From Desulfobulbaceae bacterium (lineage in GTDB: Bacteria > Desulfobacterota > Desulfobulbia > Desulfobulbales > Desulfocapsaceae), in NCBI GenBank assembly GCA_019163335.1, contig JAFLKM010000028.1, positions 1-64,000 of the forward strand: DNA of 64,000 bases. Reading direction: 5' to 3'. How positions within the stretch are numbered: the stretch's first letter is position 1; each line of letters starts with the position of its first letter. Both the position numbers and the translations under genes were made by a program. Below the pieces are notes generated by a model. It worked only from the letters and a program-made list of their open reading frames with translations, ran no database searches and was not told where the DNA came from. Positions 52,089 through 61,188 of the stretch are shown here, piece by piece.

Positions 52089-53768
52089 ATGAACTGGTTT
52101 CCAAACATCCTCACCGAACACTTTAACCTTCCGCCTACCGCCCTGGATCAAGCACTGGAAACCCAGGCCGAGAAAGGCGGCCACCTGATTCGTATTCTGA
52201 TTAAACAATACAATCTGGATGAGATCGATCTCCTTGAGGCAATGGGAAAACATTTGCACATGGAGGTCACCCGTACCCTGCCCCCCGAGATCCAGACTGA
52301 TTTCACTGCCAGGATCGCCATCGGCTTCCTCAAAAAAAGCGGCATGGTGCCGGTGGCAACCCTGAATGACGCCTATATTGCCATCAATGACCCCTTCAGT
52401 TTTCAGGCCCTGGACGATCTGCGTGCCATCCTCGGTTGGAAGGGGGCCCGGCCCGTCCTCTGTCCCTTGTCGGCCATCACCACCGCCATCAATTTCGCCT
52501 ATGACATGACCCAGGATTCAGCCGAAGAGGTTATGCAGGACATTGATGATGAGGATCCGGAGGCCCTTTTCTCGGAGATTCACGAGACCGGTGATCTTTT
52601 AGATGACACCAGCGACGCCCCGGTGATCCGCCTGGTGAACCTCATGTTCTCGCAGGCCGTCCGCGACAATGCCTCAGATATCCATATCGAACCCTATCAG
52701 AACAGCCTGAAAATCCGCCAGCGGCTGGATGGCATCCTTTATGACATGCTCAGTCCGCCCAAGCATGTGCAGTCCGCCCTGATTTCCAGGATCAAGATCA
52801 TGGCCAACCTGAATATCGCCGAGAAACGGTTGCCTCAGGATGGGCGCATCGAGCTCAAAGTCGGCAACAAGGATGTGGATCTCCGCGTCTCCACCCTGCC
52901 CACCTCCTTTGGGGAGCGGGTGGTACTGCGTCTGCTCGACAAGTCTTCGGTCCTGATGACCTTAACCGAACTGGGCATGCCCGATGATCGCTTCATCCCT
53001 TTCACCGAGCAGATCAAGGCGGCCAACGGCATAGTACTCGTCACCGGACCCACCGGCAGCGGCAAGACCACCACCCTCTACGCGGCCCTGACCTCCATCA
53101 ATAATACCGACATCAACATCATCACCATCGAAGACCCGGTAGAATATCGGATTAGCGGCATTGGCCAGGTGCAGGTCAACCCCAAGATCAATCTCACCTT
53201 TGCCTCCGGCCTGCGCACCATTGTCCGCCAGGACCCCGATGTCATCCTGGTGGGCGAGATCCGGGATACCGAAACCGCCGAGATTGCCATCCAGTCAGCC
53301 CTCACCGGCCATCTGGTCTTTTCCACTCTGCACACTAATGATGCCGCCAGCGCCATTACACGGCTCATTGACATGGGAGTCGAACCTTTCCTCCTCTCCT
53401 CCTCAATTAACGCGATCCTCGCCCAACGCCTGGTTCGCATTATCTGTCCGCATTGTAAAGAGGCCTACATTCCAGAGAGGGAAGCATTGCTGAAACTGGG
53501 GATCACTCCGGATGATTCCATCCGGGCATACAGGGGAAAGGGCTGCGCGAAATGTCATCACACCGGCTACAAAGGCCGATGCGGAATCTTTGAACTGCTG
53601 CTTATGGACCGGGAAATGAAACACATGATCCTGCAGACTGCAAATGCAAATGATATCAAGGAGATGGCAATCAAAAACGGGATGATCACGCTGCGCCAGG
53701 ACGGCGCCATGAAGATCTTGCAGGGGATCACCACCATTGAAGAGGTGTACCGGGTGTCAAAGGAGTGA
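52089..53768 (+). CDS. gspE: Type II secretion assembly ATPase GspE
   Basis: GspE powers pseudopilus growth from the cytoplasm. The 559-aa protein has an N1E region (1-150), the SDIHIEPYQNSLKIRQRLDG stretch, Walker A GPTGSGKTTTLY near 322, the Asp-box TIEDPVEY, Walker B VGEIRD and the His-box HTNDA. A tetracysteine zinc site follows (CPHCKEAY and CAKCHHTGY, about 456-497). All catalytic motifs are present. It is the last gsp gene in the window and gspF, usually next, is missing. Confidence 0.93.
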   Translation: MNWFPNILTEHFNLPPTALDQALETQAEKGGHLIRILIKQYNLDEIDLLEAMGKHLHMEVTRTLPPEIQTDFTARIAIGFLKKSGMVPVATLNDAYIAINDPFSFQALDDLRAILGWKGARPVLCPLSAITTAINFAYDMTQDSAEEVMQDIDDEDPEALFSEIHETGDLLDDTSDAPVIRLVNLMFSQAVRDNASDIHIEPYQNSLKIRQRLDGILYDMLSPPKHVQSALISRIKIMANLNIAEKRLPQDGRIELKVGNKDVDLRVSTLPTSFGERVVLRLLDKSSVLMTLTELGMPDDRFIPFTEQIKAANGIVLVTGPTGSGKTTTLYAALTSINNTDINIITIEDPVEYRISGIGQVQVNPKINLTFASGLRTIVRQDPDVILVGEIRDTETAEIAIQSALTGHLVFSTLHTNDAASAITRLIDMGVEPFLLSSSINAILAQRLVRIICPHCKEAYIPEREALLKLGITPDDSIRAYRGKGCAKCHHTGYKGRCGIFELLLMDREMKHMILQTANANDIKEMAIKNGMITLRQDGAMKILQGITTIEEVYRVSKE

Positions 53769-53931
53769 CAAAGAAATGTTGATTGTTGAACCTTTCCGAG
53801 CACAGGCAGGAAAAGTCTTGGGCAATATGTAATAATAGAGCATTAATAATTAAAGGGGGTAGGCAATTGCGAACTTCCCCAATTCCCTTCCCCCTCTCTC
53901 AGCCCTTCCGTTTATTCGACTCTTACAGCTT
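53769..53931. other. Gap between convergent gspE and chemoreceptor genes
   Basis: A 163-bp AT-rich gap with no gene and no clear terminator. It shows only a T-rich stretch (53926-53940) and a run of pyrimidines. Confidence 0.35.
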
Positions 53932-55902
53932 TTACACCTTAAACTTACTGATCAGCTCGCGCAGCTTTTGAGCCAAAGCCGCCAGATCATCGGCACGGTT
54001 ATTCACCTCACCTGCACTGCGGCTCATCTCTTCAATGACCCCGCTGACGCCGTTGATATCTCCTGCGATCTCTCCGGAGACGGCCGAGGTCTGGGCTACG
54101 TTTTCGTTGACCTCGGTGATGCCCTGGGCCGCCTGGACGACGTTGCCGCCGATTTCACTGGTGGTCGCGGCCTGCTCTTCAATGGCCGTGGCAATGGTGG
54201 TAACGATCTCGTTAACCTGATCAATGACCTTGGTGATCTCACGAATCTCTTCAATGGTGGCACCGGTGGAGGCCTGGATCCCCTCAATCTGCCGGCGGAT
54301 CTGATGGGTGGCGTCGGCCGTCTGTTTGGCCAGGGCCTTGATCTCGTTGGCAACCACCGCAAAGCCCTTGCCGGCCTCACCGGCCCGAGCCGCCTCGATG
54401 GTGGCGTTCAAGGCGAGCAGATTGGTCTGCTCGGAGATCTCGGTGATCACCTCGGTCACCTTGCTGATCTCGCTTGCCGCCAAGCCCAGCACGTTCACCT
54501 TTTCCGTCGCCCCGCGCGCCTGTTCCACCGCCTTCCGGGTAATGGAGCTGGCCATCTCGGTATTCTCGGCAATTCGTGCAATGGTGGTGCTCATTTCCTC
54601 GGTGGCCGTGGCCACCATATTGACATTGGTGGCGGCCTGTTCACTGGCAGCGGCCACCGAACTCATATTGGCGCTCATCTCCTCGGCGGCAGCGGCCACA
54701 CTGTTTGCCCGCTCCGCAGACGTTCTTGCGCCCGTCTCCATGCCGCGGGCCAGGGTGGTGAGCTCGCCCGATGAGCTGGTCATGGCCAGGACACTGCCCT
54801 GAAGCTCAGTGACCATGGTCTGGACATTCTCCAGGAAGGCGTTAAATCCGGCCCCAAGCTCCGCGAACTCGTCCTGACTTCCGCCTTTATTGTCCATGCG
54901 CTGGGTGAGATCTCCACGTCCGGCCTTCTCGAACTGGGCTATCGCCTGCCGCAGGGGACGATTCATCAGGCGATTGATGATAAAATTCAAGGCCAGCAGA
55001 AGCAGGGCAAGAAACACGGCACCGCTTGCGATCAACCTATAGGTGGTTGCAGCAATCTCGGCCAGCGTAGAGCTGATATCCACGGGAAGGGCAAGCACAC
55101 CGATGGTTTTGCCACTAAAATCCTTTAATGGCCCAAAAACAGTGAACAGTTCCTTTCCGTCTTTACTGACCTGTTCATAGACAGGGTTCTCTTGCTCCAT
55201 GACCTTGCGAAGAAAAGGAAATCGTGCCTCGGGAATGGTCAGAGAATGAGTTTTTGCCAGATAGACAAAACCATTTTTATCCGGAATGATAACAGACAGA
55301 TTCAGCCCGAATTGTTCTTTCAGAGATATGACCATGGCATCATTCAGGTCTTTGCCAAACTCAACCGCACCCACATGTTTTCCCTCAAAGAAAACCGGGG
55401 CAACGCCGCGCATGCCGCTGCCGAAGACCCCTGTTTCCAGGCCGACCACCGTGTTTTTCTGCTGATTGGCCTGAACAATGGTATAACGGACGGACGAAAG
55501 ATCATCTCCAAATTTTTCGGGCTTATGCAGTCGAAGAAAGGAGGTGGCAGGCGGGGTCAAAAACTGAAATTGATGGAGATTCACTTCCTTTTTCAACTTA
55601 GTGAACATCGGCAAGGTAAGGGCAGACAGCCCGTCCCGGTCCCCGGCGGCGAACAGACGCTGCACGTCCGGCATCTCCGCCACCAACAAGGCCATGGCCA
55701 GGGCCTCATGCGAGTTGTCCAGAATCAACTTCTGCGTCCGCTCATATCTGGCCTTGAGCTGCAGCTTTTCTCCCTGAAGAGCGGATTTCTTTTTTTCAAT
55801 GGCCATGCTGACAACAATCCCAGCCACCAGTAAAAAAAATGAGAACCCGATAATAGCAAGGAGCTTCACCTTGACGGTCTGCGGAAATATCTTCAATACC
55901 AT
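53932..55902 (-). CDS. Methyl-accepting chemotaxis protein
   Basis: I start at ATG 55902, behind AAGGAG, instead of the upstream start. The 656-aa receptor has a TM helix (about residues 13-33) and a large periplasmic ligand domain of Cache type (about 40-275, including FGSGMRGVAPVFFEGKHVGAVEFGKDL). A second TM follows (about 290-312), then a HAMP region and an MCP signalling hairpin with EISEQTNLLALNATIEAARAGEAGKGFAVVANEI. It should sense an extracellular ligand and signal to CheA. The ligand is unknown. It is a single-gene unit. Confidence 0.93.
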   Translation of the reverse strand: MVLKIFPQTVKVKLLAIIGFSFFLLVAGIVVSMAIEKKKSALQGEKLQLKARYERTQKLILDNSHEALAMALLVAEMPDVQRLFAAGDRDGLSALTLPMFTKLKKEVNLHQFQFLTPPATSFLRLHKPEKFGDDLSSVRYTIVQANQQKNTVVGLETGVFGSGMRGVAPVFFEGKHVGAVEFGKDLNDAMVISLKEQFGLNLSVIIPDKNGFVYLAKTHSLTIPEARFPFLRKVMEQENPVYEQVSKDGKELFTVFGPLKDFSGKTIGVLALPVDISSTLAEIAATTYRLIASGAVFLALLLLALNFIINRLMNRPLRQAIAQFEKAGRGDLTQRMDNKGGSQDEFAELGAGFNAFLENVQTMVTELQGSVLAMTSSSGELTTLARGMETGARTSAERANSVAAAAEEMSANMSSVAAASEQAATNVNMVATATEEMSTTIARIAENTEMASSITRKAVEQARGATEKVNVLGLAASEISKVTEVITEISEQTNLLALNATIEAARAGEAGKGFAVVANEIKALAKQTADATHQIRRQIEGIQASTGATIEEIREITKVIDQVNEIVTTIATAIEEQAATTSEIGGNVVQAAQGITEVNENVAQTSAVSGEIAGDINGVSGVIEEMSRSAGEVNNRADDLAALAQKLRELISKFKV

Positions 55903-56188
55903 TCGCCCTACTCCTTCTTGAGTATTAAAAGGGGACACCAAATCAGTGACGCAGGACTCAAGGTTCAGTGTGCGGCGCACAGTTGGTTGAACACGCCCCG
56001 AATATACACAAGGGAGATGCTCGCATTGCTTGGCGCAGGACTAAAAATTCTGGAGACAGTGCACAGGTGGTTGAAAACGCCCTAAACCAGTACGGCCTGC
56101 CCTGTACACTAGACAAAAAAAGCGCCAAATCATTGTCTTATTGACATATTACACAGGGGATGTCCAGCATTTTCAGATATAAAAAAAT
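55903..56188. other. Upstream region of the chemoreceptor
   Basis: About 280 bp with no gene. It has two similar blocks, GTTGGTTGAACACGCCC (about 55983) and GGTGGTTGAAAACGCCC (about 56066), spaced about 83 bp. They may be degenerate repeat copies or regulator sites. Confidence 0.4.
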
Positions 56189-56270
56189 CCTAATTCCGAT
56201 GAATGGGACAAGTGCTTCTTACAGGTTATTTTCTTACAAAAAACAAGAAAATAACCTGTAAGACACTAAA
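56189..56270. repeat. Dispersed intergenic repeat, copy D
   Basis: CCTAATTCCGATGAATGGGACAAGTGCTTCTTACAGG, centre TTATTTTCTTACAAAAAACAAG, end AACCTGTAAGACACTAAAA. GTGCTTCTTACAGGTTATTTTCTT and AAGAAAATAACCTGTAAGACAC form a nearly perfect inverted pair. It overlaps the stop codon of the zinc-ribbon gene. Confidence 0.85.
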
Positions 56271-57897
56271 AAATTCCAAACTTCATCAACAGCAGCGCAA
56301 TCAGAGCGAGCAGGCCTAGAAGAATCATGGCTGCCAGAACACCCCGCAGTCTTCCACCACCAACCCTGGGTGCCTTCTCTGCGGTGGCGGCCATGCGAAG
56401 TTGACAAACCCCGCAATAGCGAATTCCATCGATATCCTGGAGCAGTTGCGGATGAAAGGATTCACCACAACCCCTGCAGATCTCCATGGGCAGGACGGGC
56501 GGTGCAGGCTCTTCCTCCACCAGCACCTCCTCTTCTTTCATCTCGCCCGGAGCTGCTTCTTCGGCAATAGAGGAAGCCTCAGCCTCTGGTGCAACATCGG
56601 AGACGAGCTCAGACCCAGGAAGTGGCTCCACGATTTCTTCCGGCCCAGATGCCTGGACAGGTTCGGGGATCGTTTCGACAACAACCTCCGCTACCGTTTC
56701 CATGGCGGGCTCTGACAAGACCTCAACCATGGGCTCAAACATCTCTTCGGCTTTGACCTCTGGAATTTGCTCTAACTCCGGCTCTAATTCAAACTCTGGT
56801 TTTAGCTCTGGTGCTGGCTCGGGTGCTGGCTCGGGCTCGGCGACGGGTTCAAGCGCCGACGGTATCTCCAACTCCAGTTGCAGTTCTGGAACTATTTCAA
56901 CAACAGTTACAATTTTCTCTGGCACCTCTGTCACAACTTCAACAGAAGATTCCATTGCCATTGGTGATGCTTGAATGCCAGCAAAATGACGCGGGGAGAC
57001 AGCTTTCGCTGCCACTTCCGCCACTATTTCGGGAACGGATGGCCGTTCATCAGGGGCGGCTGTCAATTTCTGCTCTGAGAGAACCGTACTTTCTGGTATC
57101 GACACTGCTGGCTCCATTACTGGCAAAGCAGCAGGTTCTGCCACAATCACAGCTTCCACCGGCGCAATCCCTCCCCTGCCAACAGAGGATTCCATCGCCA
57201 TTGGTGATGCTTGAATTCCAGTAAAATGACGCGGGGATACAGCTTCCGCAGCCACTTCCGCCGCTATTTCCGGGACGGATGGCCGCTCATCAGGGGCGGC
57301 TGTCAATTTCTGCTCTGAGAGAACCGCACTTTCTGGTATCGACACTGGCTCCACTTCCGGCACAGCAGCAGGTTCCGCCACAATCACCGCTTCCGCCGGT
57401 ACAACCTCTGTCATGTCAGCGGATTCCATGGCCATCGCTGACGCCTGAATACCAGTAAAAAGACGCGGGGCCGCTGCTTCCACCGCCATTTCCGGAGCTG
57501 ATTGCCGCTCATCAGGTGCGGCTGCCAATTCCGGTTCTGAACCCTCCATCCCCTCAGACATCAACACTGGTTCCACTTCCGGCAGGACTGCTGATTCCGG
57601 CACAATCGCCGCTTTCCCAGGCACAACCTCTGCCATGTCGACAGCAACAGCTTCGGACACCAAGGAGCCCGTGAGCAATTCCTGGGTCAGCAGAAAGACC
57701 TTCTCACACTGGGGACACCTGAGTTTTGTGCCCACCGGAGAACCGAATGCCAAACCAGTCACGGCGCAATGCGGACAGGTAACCTCCTCTTCCATGACCT
57801 TGAAAACCTTGTCACATTGAGGACATCGAACCTTTGCTCCAGGCAGGGAATCATGGGCAGAACCAATCACCCCGCAATGGGGACACGTCATCTTCAT
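56266..57897 (-). CDS. Tail-anchored zinc-ribbon protein with tandem repeats
   Basis: The 543-aa protein has two MJ0042/zinc-ribbon modules at the N-terminus (CPHCGV...CPQC and CPHCAV...CPQC, residues 1-70). About 330 acidic, Pro/Ala/Glu-rich residues follow, including tandem copies of a roughly 80-residue unit (AAPDERPSVPEI... with GIQASPMAMES). Near the C-terminus are a CRGCGESFHP...CGVC zinc ribbon and a single TM helix (LRGVLAAMILLGLLALIALLLM) that should anchor it in the inner membrane. The plan suggests a scaffold or sensor with zinc modules on a flexible stalk. It is a lone gene and its role is unknown. Confidence 0.75.
   Translation of the reverse strand: MKMTCPHCGVIGSAHDSLPGAKVRCPQCDKVFKVMEEEVTCPHCAVTGLAFGSPVGTKLRCPQCEKVFLLTQELLTGSLVSEAVAVDMAEVVPGKAAIVPESAVLPEVEPVLMSEGMEGSEPELAAAPDERQSAPEMAVEAAAPRLFTGIQASAMAMESADMTEVVPAEAVIVAEPAAVPEVEPVSIPESAVLSEQKLTAAPDERPSVPEIAAEVAAEAVSPRHFTGIQASPMAMESSVGRGGIAPVEAVIVAEPAALPVMEPAVSIPESTVLSEQKLTAAPDERPSVPEIVAEVAAKAVSPRHFAGIQASPMAMESSVEVVTEVPEKIVTVVEIVPELQLELEIPSALEPVAEPEPAPEPAPELKPEFELEPELEQIPEVKAEEMFEPMVEVLSEPAMETVAEVVVETIPEPVQASGPEEIVEPLPGSELVSDVAPEAEASSIAEEAAPGEMKEEEVLVEEEPAPPVLPMEICRGCGESFHPQLLQDIDGIRYCGVCQLRMAATAEKAPRVGGGRLRGVLAAMILLGLLALIALLLMKFGIF
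56948..57660. repeat. In-gene tandem repeat, period about 240 bp
   Basis: GATTCCAT starts units at 56948, 57188 and 57422 (spacings 240 and 234). The units are highly similar, with in-frame indels. They encode the tandem blocks of the zinc-ribbon protein, and the block furthest from 56948 is the most diverged. Copy number may vary between strains. Confidence 0.75.
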
Positions 57898-58255
57898 ATA
57901 GACCTCCAGCTCAAGTATTGTTCACCACAGGGGACACACAAAACAGGCAGGGTGGGGAGCTTGCGAGGGCCCGCATCCAGCATTTATTATTCCGGCAACG
58001 TTCTCACATGTTGTTCTCAACCAAAGTTATCCTTGAAACGACGGGACAACGCCTAGATAAAAGCACATGGCAAGACCATACAAACTTGTAGTATAAAATT
58101 CATTGCGAATCAAACAGAATTTACCCCAAGGGGGGAATCCCAGTTCGTATCTCAACGGACTCAGCCGCTGTGCACGAAAGACTCAATGGTCGACGTCATA
58201 CCTTCGCTCTACGATCACAGGCTTTTTCTCTCCCATGCAACCCCTGGTACCGCGA
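57898..58255. other. Gap upstream of the zinc-ribbon gene
   Basis: 358 bp with no convincing gene (short track ORFs 58103..58321 and others look spurious). It presumably holds the promoter of the zinc-ribbon gene. No repeat or strong hairpin was noticed. Confidence 0.4.
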
Positions 58256-59767
58256 TCAACGACTCTCCTTGATTTTCTGGCGCCAGAAGGCCGGGCCGCT
58301 CTTGTGCACGGAATCGCCTAAGCTGTCCACAGCAACGGTCACCGGCATATCCTCAACCTCAAATTCATAGATAGCCTCCATGCCAAGATCAGCAAAGGCC
58401 AGCACTCGAGATTTTTTGATCGCCTTGGAAACCAGGCAGGCTGCACCGCCCACCGCCATGAGATAAACCGCACCATGATCTTTGATAGAGTCGATTGTCG
58501 CATCGCCCCGCTCTGATTTACCGATCATGCCAAAAAGACCGGCCTGGGACAGCATCATCTCGGTATACTTATCCATGCGAGTGGCAGTCGTGGGACCGGC
58601 AGGGCCCACGACCTCATCACCAACTGGATCAACCGGCCCCACGTAATAAATAAATTTTCCTTTCAAATCAACCCCTTCCGGCAAAGGCTGGCCTTGTGCC
58701 AAAAGCTTCTGGATTCGACCATGGGCCGCATCCCGTCCAGTCAGAATGACACCGTTCAGAAGCAGAGTCTCACCAGCCCGCCAGCTCGCAATTTCTGCAC
58801 GGGTAATGCCATTCAGCTGCACCCGCTTCATCCCCGGCCCCATTTCCCACTGGATCTGCGGCCAATCTTCCAGATTCGGCTGCTCAAAACGGGCCGGGCC
58901 GCTCCCATCCAGGGTAAAGTGGATATGGCGGGTGGCAGCGCAGTTCGGGATCATCGCCACCGGCAGAGAGGCGGCGTGGGTCGGGCAATCCAGGATCTTC
59001 ACATCCAGGATCGTGGTCAGCCCACCCAGACCCTGAGCGCCGATGCCGAGATTATTCACTGCTGCATAGATCTCAAGTCGCAGCTCCTCAATGCGATTTA
59101 CCGGGCCGCGCTCCATCAATTCCTGAATATCGATGGGCTCCATCAGCGATTCCTTGGCCAGCACCATGGCCTTATCCACCGTTCCCCCAATACCTATGCC
59201 CAAAATCCCTGGCGGACACCAGCCTGCGCCCATGGCAGGGACGGTCGCCACCACCCAGTCAACAATGGAATCCCCGGGGTTCAGGGTCACAAACTTGCTC
59301 TTATTCTCCGATCCGCCACCCTTGGCGGCAATATGAATATCAATGCTACTGCCAGGCACTAACTCGGTATACATCACCGAGGGGGTATTGTCGCCGGTAT
59401 TTTTCCGACTCCCGGCCGGATCAGCCAGCACCGAGGCTCGCAAGGGGTTTTTCGGACTGAGCCAGGCCTGACGGACGCCCGCGTCCACCAATTCCTGGAG
59501 ACTGAGCTGGGTATTAAAATGACACTGCATCCCGACTTTCAAGAAAACGGTCACAATGCCGGTATCCTGACAGATGGGACGCCGGCCCATTGCGGCCATC
59601 CGGGAGTTGAGCAGGATCTGGGCTATGGCATCTTTGGCCGCAGGGTTTTGCTCTTTTTCATAGGCCCGGGCCATGGCGTTAATAAAATCAAGGGGATGGG
59701 CATAGGAAATCAGTTGCAGACTCTCGGCAATGGAGTTGATAAAATCTTCTGGTTTAATTGTGATCAT
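58256..59767 (-). CDS. Class I iron-sulfur fumarate hydratase, single-chain
   Basis: Fumarase interconverts fumarate and malate in the TCA cycle. I start at ATG 59767 (MITIKPEDFIN). The 503-aa protein unites alpha and beta parts: N-terminal segment GRRPICQDTGI, GWCPPGILGIGIGGT, PNCAATRHIHF and a C-terminal beta part with GPAGPTTATRMDKYTEMML. The cysteines in ICQDTG, GWCPP and PNCAA are candidate cluster ligands. Such 4Fe-4S enzymes are oxygen-sensitive and usual in anaerobes. It is a lone gene. Confidence 0.93.
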   Translation of the reverse strand: MITIKPEDFINSIAESLQLISYAHPLDFINAMARAYEKEQNPAAKDAIAQILLNSRMAAMGRRPICQDTGIVTVFLKVGMQCHFNTQLSLQELVDAGVRQAWLSPKNPLRASVLADPAGSRKNTGDNTPSVMYTELVPGSSIDIHIAAKGGGSENKSKFVTLNPGDSIVDWVVATVPAMGAGWCPPGILGIGIGGTVDKAMVLAKESLMEPIDIQELMERGPVNRIEELRLEIYAAVNNLGIGAQGLGGLTTILDVKILDCPTHAASLPVAMIPNCAATRHIHFTLDGSGPARFEQPNLEDWPQIQWEMGPGMKRVQLNGITRAEIASWRAGETLLLNGVILTGRDAAHGRIQKLLAQGQPLPEGVDLKGKFIYYVGPVDPVGDEVVGPAGPTTATRMDKYTEMMLSQAGLFGMIGKSERGDATIDSIKDHGAVYLMAVGGAACLVSKAIKKSRVLAFADLGMEAIYEFEVEDMPVTVAVDSLGDSVHKSGPAFWRQKIKESR

Positions 59768-59918
59768 GACAGGAGAAAAATGGAAGAATGAATAAGATGG
59801 ATGGGGGGAAAAGCAGAGTTCATCCTCACATCCCACAGAAAAAAATCAGAGGGGCGTCAGCTGATATTCAGCATCAGCCTGCCCACCGACACACAAGAAC
59901 CTTAACATCGTAATCAAA

Positions 59919-59981
59919 CAAAAAAAGCAGAAAAAAGCAATACACCTCTGTTGAGGAATACTGCTCTCTCTGCTTTTTTTG
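59919..59981. terminator. Bidirectional terminator between fumarase and the MinD-ferredoxin gene
   Basis: CAAAAAAAGCAGA (59919-59931) pairs with TCTGCTTTTTTTG (59969-59981), with a smaller CCTC/GAGG stem inside. The minus strand also gives a T-rich tail. It should end the 60874-60008 transcript region on one side and shield fumarase. Confidence 0.6.
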
Positions 59982-60007
59982 ATAAATCAGTTTTTTGGAC
60001 TTGCTCT

Positions 60008-60874
60008 TTACAAACGCGCACTCATTCCTTGCCAGATTGAACGAATAGCCTCAGCAGCCGGACTCTGCGGCAAATTGACCACCGGGACACCCTGAATCTG
60101 GGCCGCGACCACAGCAGGATCAAAGGGGATTCGCCCTAAAACCTGCACCCCGCGCGCAGCGCAGGAAGCCTCAATCTCCTCGGTCATCTGCGGATAGAGA
60201 TCCCATTTATTAATACAGACAAAGGCAGGAATTTTAAAATGAACAGCCAGATCAAGAACCCGCTCCAGATCATGCCAACCGGACTGCGTTGACTCAGTCA
60301 CCGCCAGCACTGTATTGACCCCGGAGAGGGAGGCGATCACCGGGCAACCAATTCCGGGGGCTCCATCAATGACGATCAAGTCCACTCCTGTTTGCTCTGC
60401 CAGAGTGCGGGCCTCCTTTTTGATAAACGAGACCAGCCTGCCGGAGTTCTCTTCGCCAGCAAAAAGCTGCGCATGTACCATGGGGCCGTAATCGGTATCG
60501 GATACGTACCAGCTTCCACAGTGATTTTCCTCCAGTTCAATGGCCTGCTCCGGACAGAAATGTGCGCAGACGCCACAGCCCTCACAACCAAGAGAATCGA
60601 TGACCGCCGTCTGAGCGCCCATGGTAATGGCGTCAAACTGGCACAGCTCAACGCACAGTCCACAGGCACTGCATAGATCGTTGACCATTTTTGCCTTGAC
60701 CCCGGAACGGAATTCATTCTTACTCCGGGGTTTTGGGGCAAGCAGGAGATGTAAATCAGCGGCATCCACATCACAGTCAACCATGATCTTGTTTTCCGCA
60801 AGCGCCGCGATCGACCCCACCAGACTGGTCTTTCCGGTTCCGCCTTTGCCGCTTAAGATAAGTAATTCTTTCAT
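60008..60874 (-). CDS. MinD/Mrp-family ATPase with two inserted 4Fe-4S ferredoxin motifs
   Basis: The 288-aa protein has the deviant Walker A GKGGTGKTS (residues 9-17). A ferredoxin insert follows with CSACGLCVELC and CEGCGVCAHFCP (about 68-110), then the switch segment VIDGAPGIGCPV (about 168). It is a P-loop ATPase whose cluster cysteines could sense redox or carry clusters. Such genes come in pairs with NifX-like proteins in strict anaerobes and may mature metal enzymes, but no function is proved. It is the last gene of the cluster, separated from its paralogue by a hairpin-rich gap. Confidence 0.9.
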   Translation of the reverse strand: MKELLILSGKGGTGKTSLVGSIAALAENKIMVDCDVDAADLHLLLAPKPRSKNEFRSGVKAKMVNDLCSACGLCVELCQFDAITMGAQTAVIDSLGCEGCGVCAHFCPEQAIELEENHCGSWYVSDTDYGPMVHAQLFAGEENSGRLVSFIKKEARTLAEQTGVDLIVIDGAPGIGCPVIASLSGVNTVLAVTESTQSGWHDLERVLDLAVHFKIPAFVCINKWDLYPQMTEEIEASCAARGVQVLGRIPFDPAVVAAQIQGVPVVNLPQSPAAEAIRSIWQGMSARL

Positions 60875-61188
60875 GTTATACGCTCCTTAGATGCCGTCAC
60901 CGCAAGCGCAAGGGCTTTTTCTTGCGCTTGCGGTCTACGGCATCTTATGCCGCTCCAAAGAAACAGCCAATCCCCACCGGCTGTTTCTTTGAGTGGCGTC
61001 TACCAGATAACAACAACGACAAATTCCATCTGCCCTTGTTGCATACGGCACCTTAAGCCGCTCCAAAAAAACAGCAGCCCCCACACCATCATTGAAAAAA
61101 AGGTAAAGATTCCGAATGTTTCCTTGAGCAGCGTCTACCAGATAAAGAGAAAAGATAAAGCAACTTACTCTATTCTCTTTACGGCGCC
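60875..61188. repeat. Hairpin-rich gap with two related repeat units
   Basis: A long hairpin pairs AGATGCCGT and CCGCAAGCGCAAG (60889-60912) with CTTGCGCTTGCGG and ACGGCATCT (60921-60945). A second pairs CAAAGAAACAGCC (60956-60968) with GGCTGTTTCTTTG (60979-60991). ACGGCATCTTATGCCGCTCC (60937) reappears as ACGGCACCTTAAGCCGCTCC (61045), and GGCGTCTACCAGATAA (about 60995) as AGCGTCTACCAGATAA (about 61132), so two degenerate units of about 110-135 bp lie in tandem. Confidence 0.65.
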
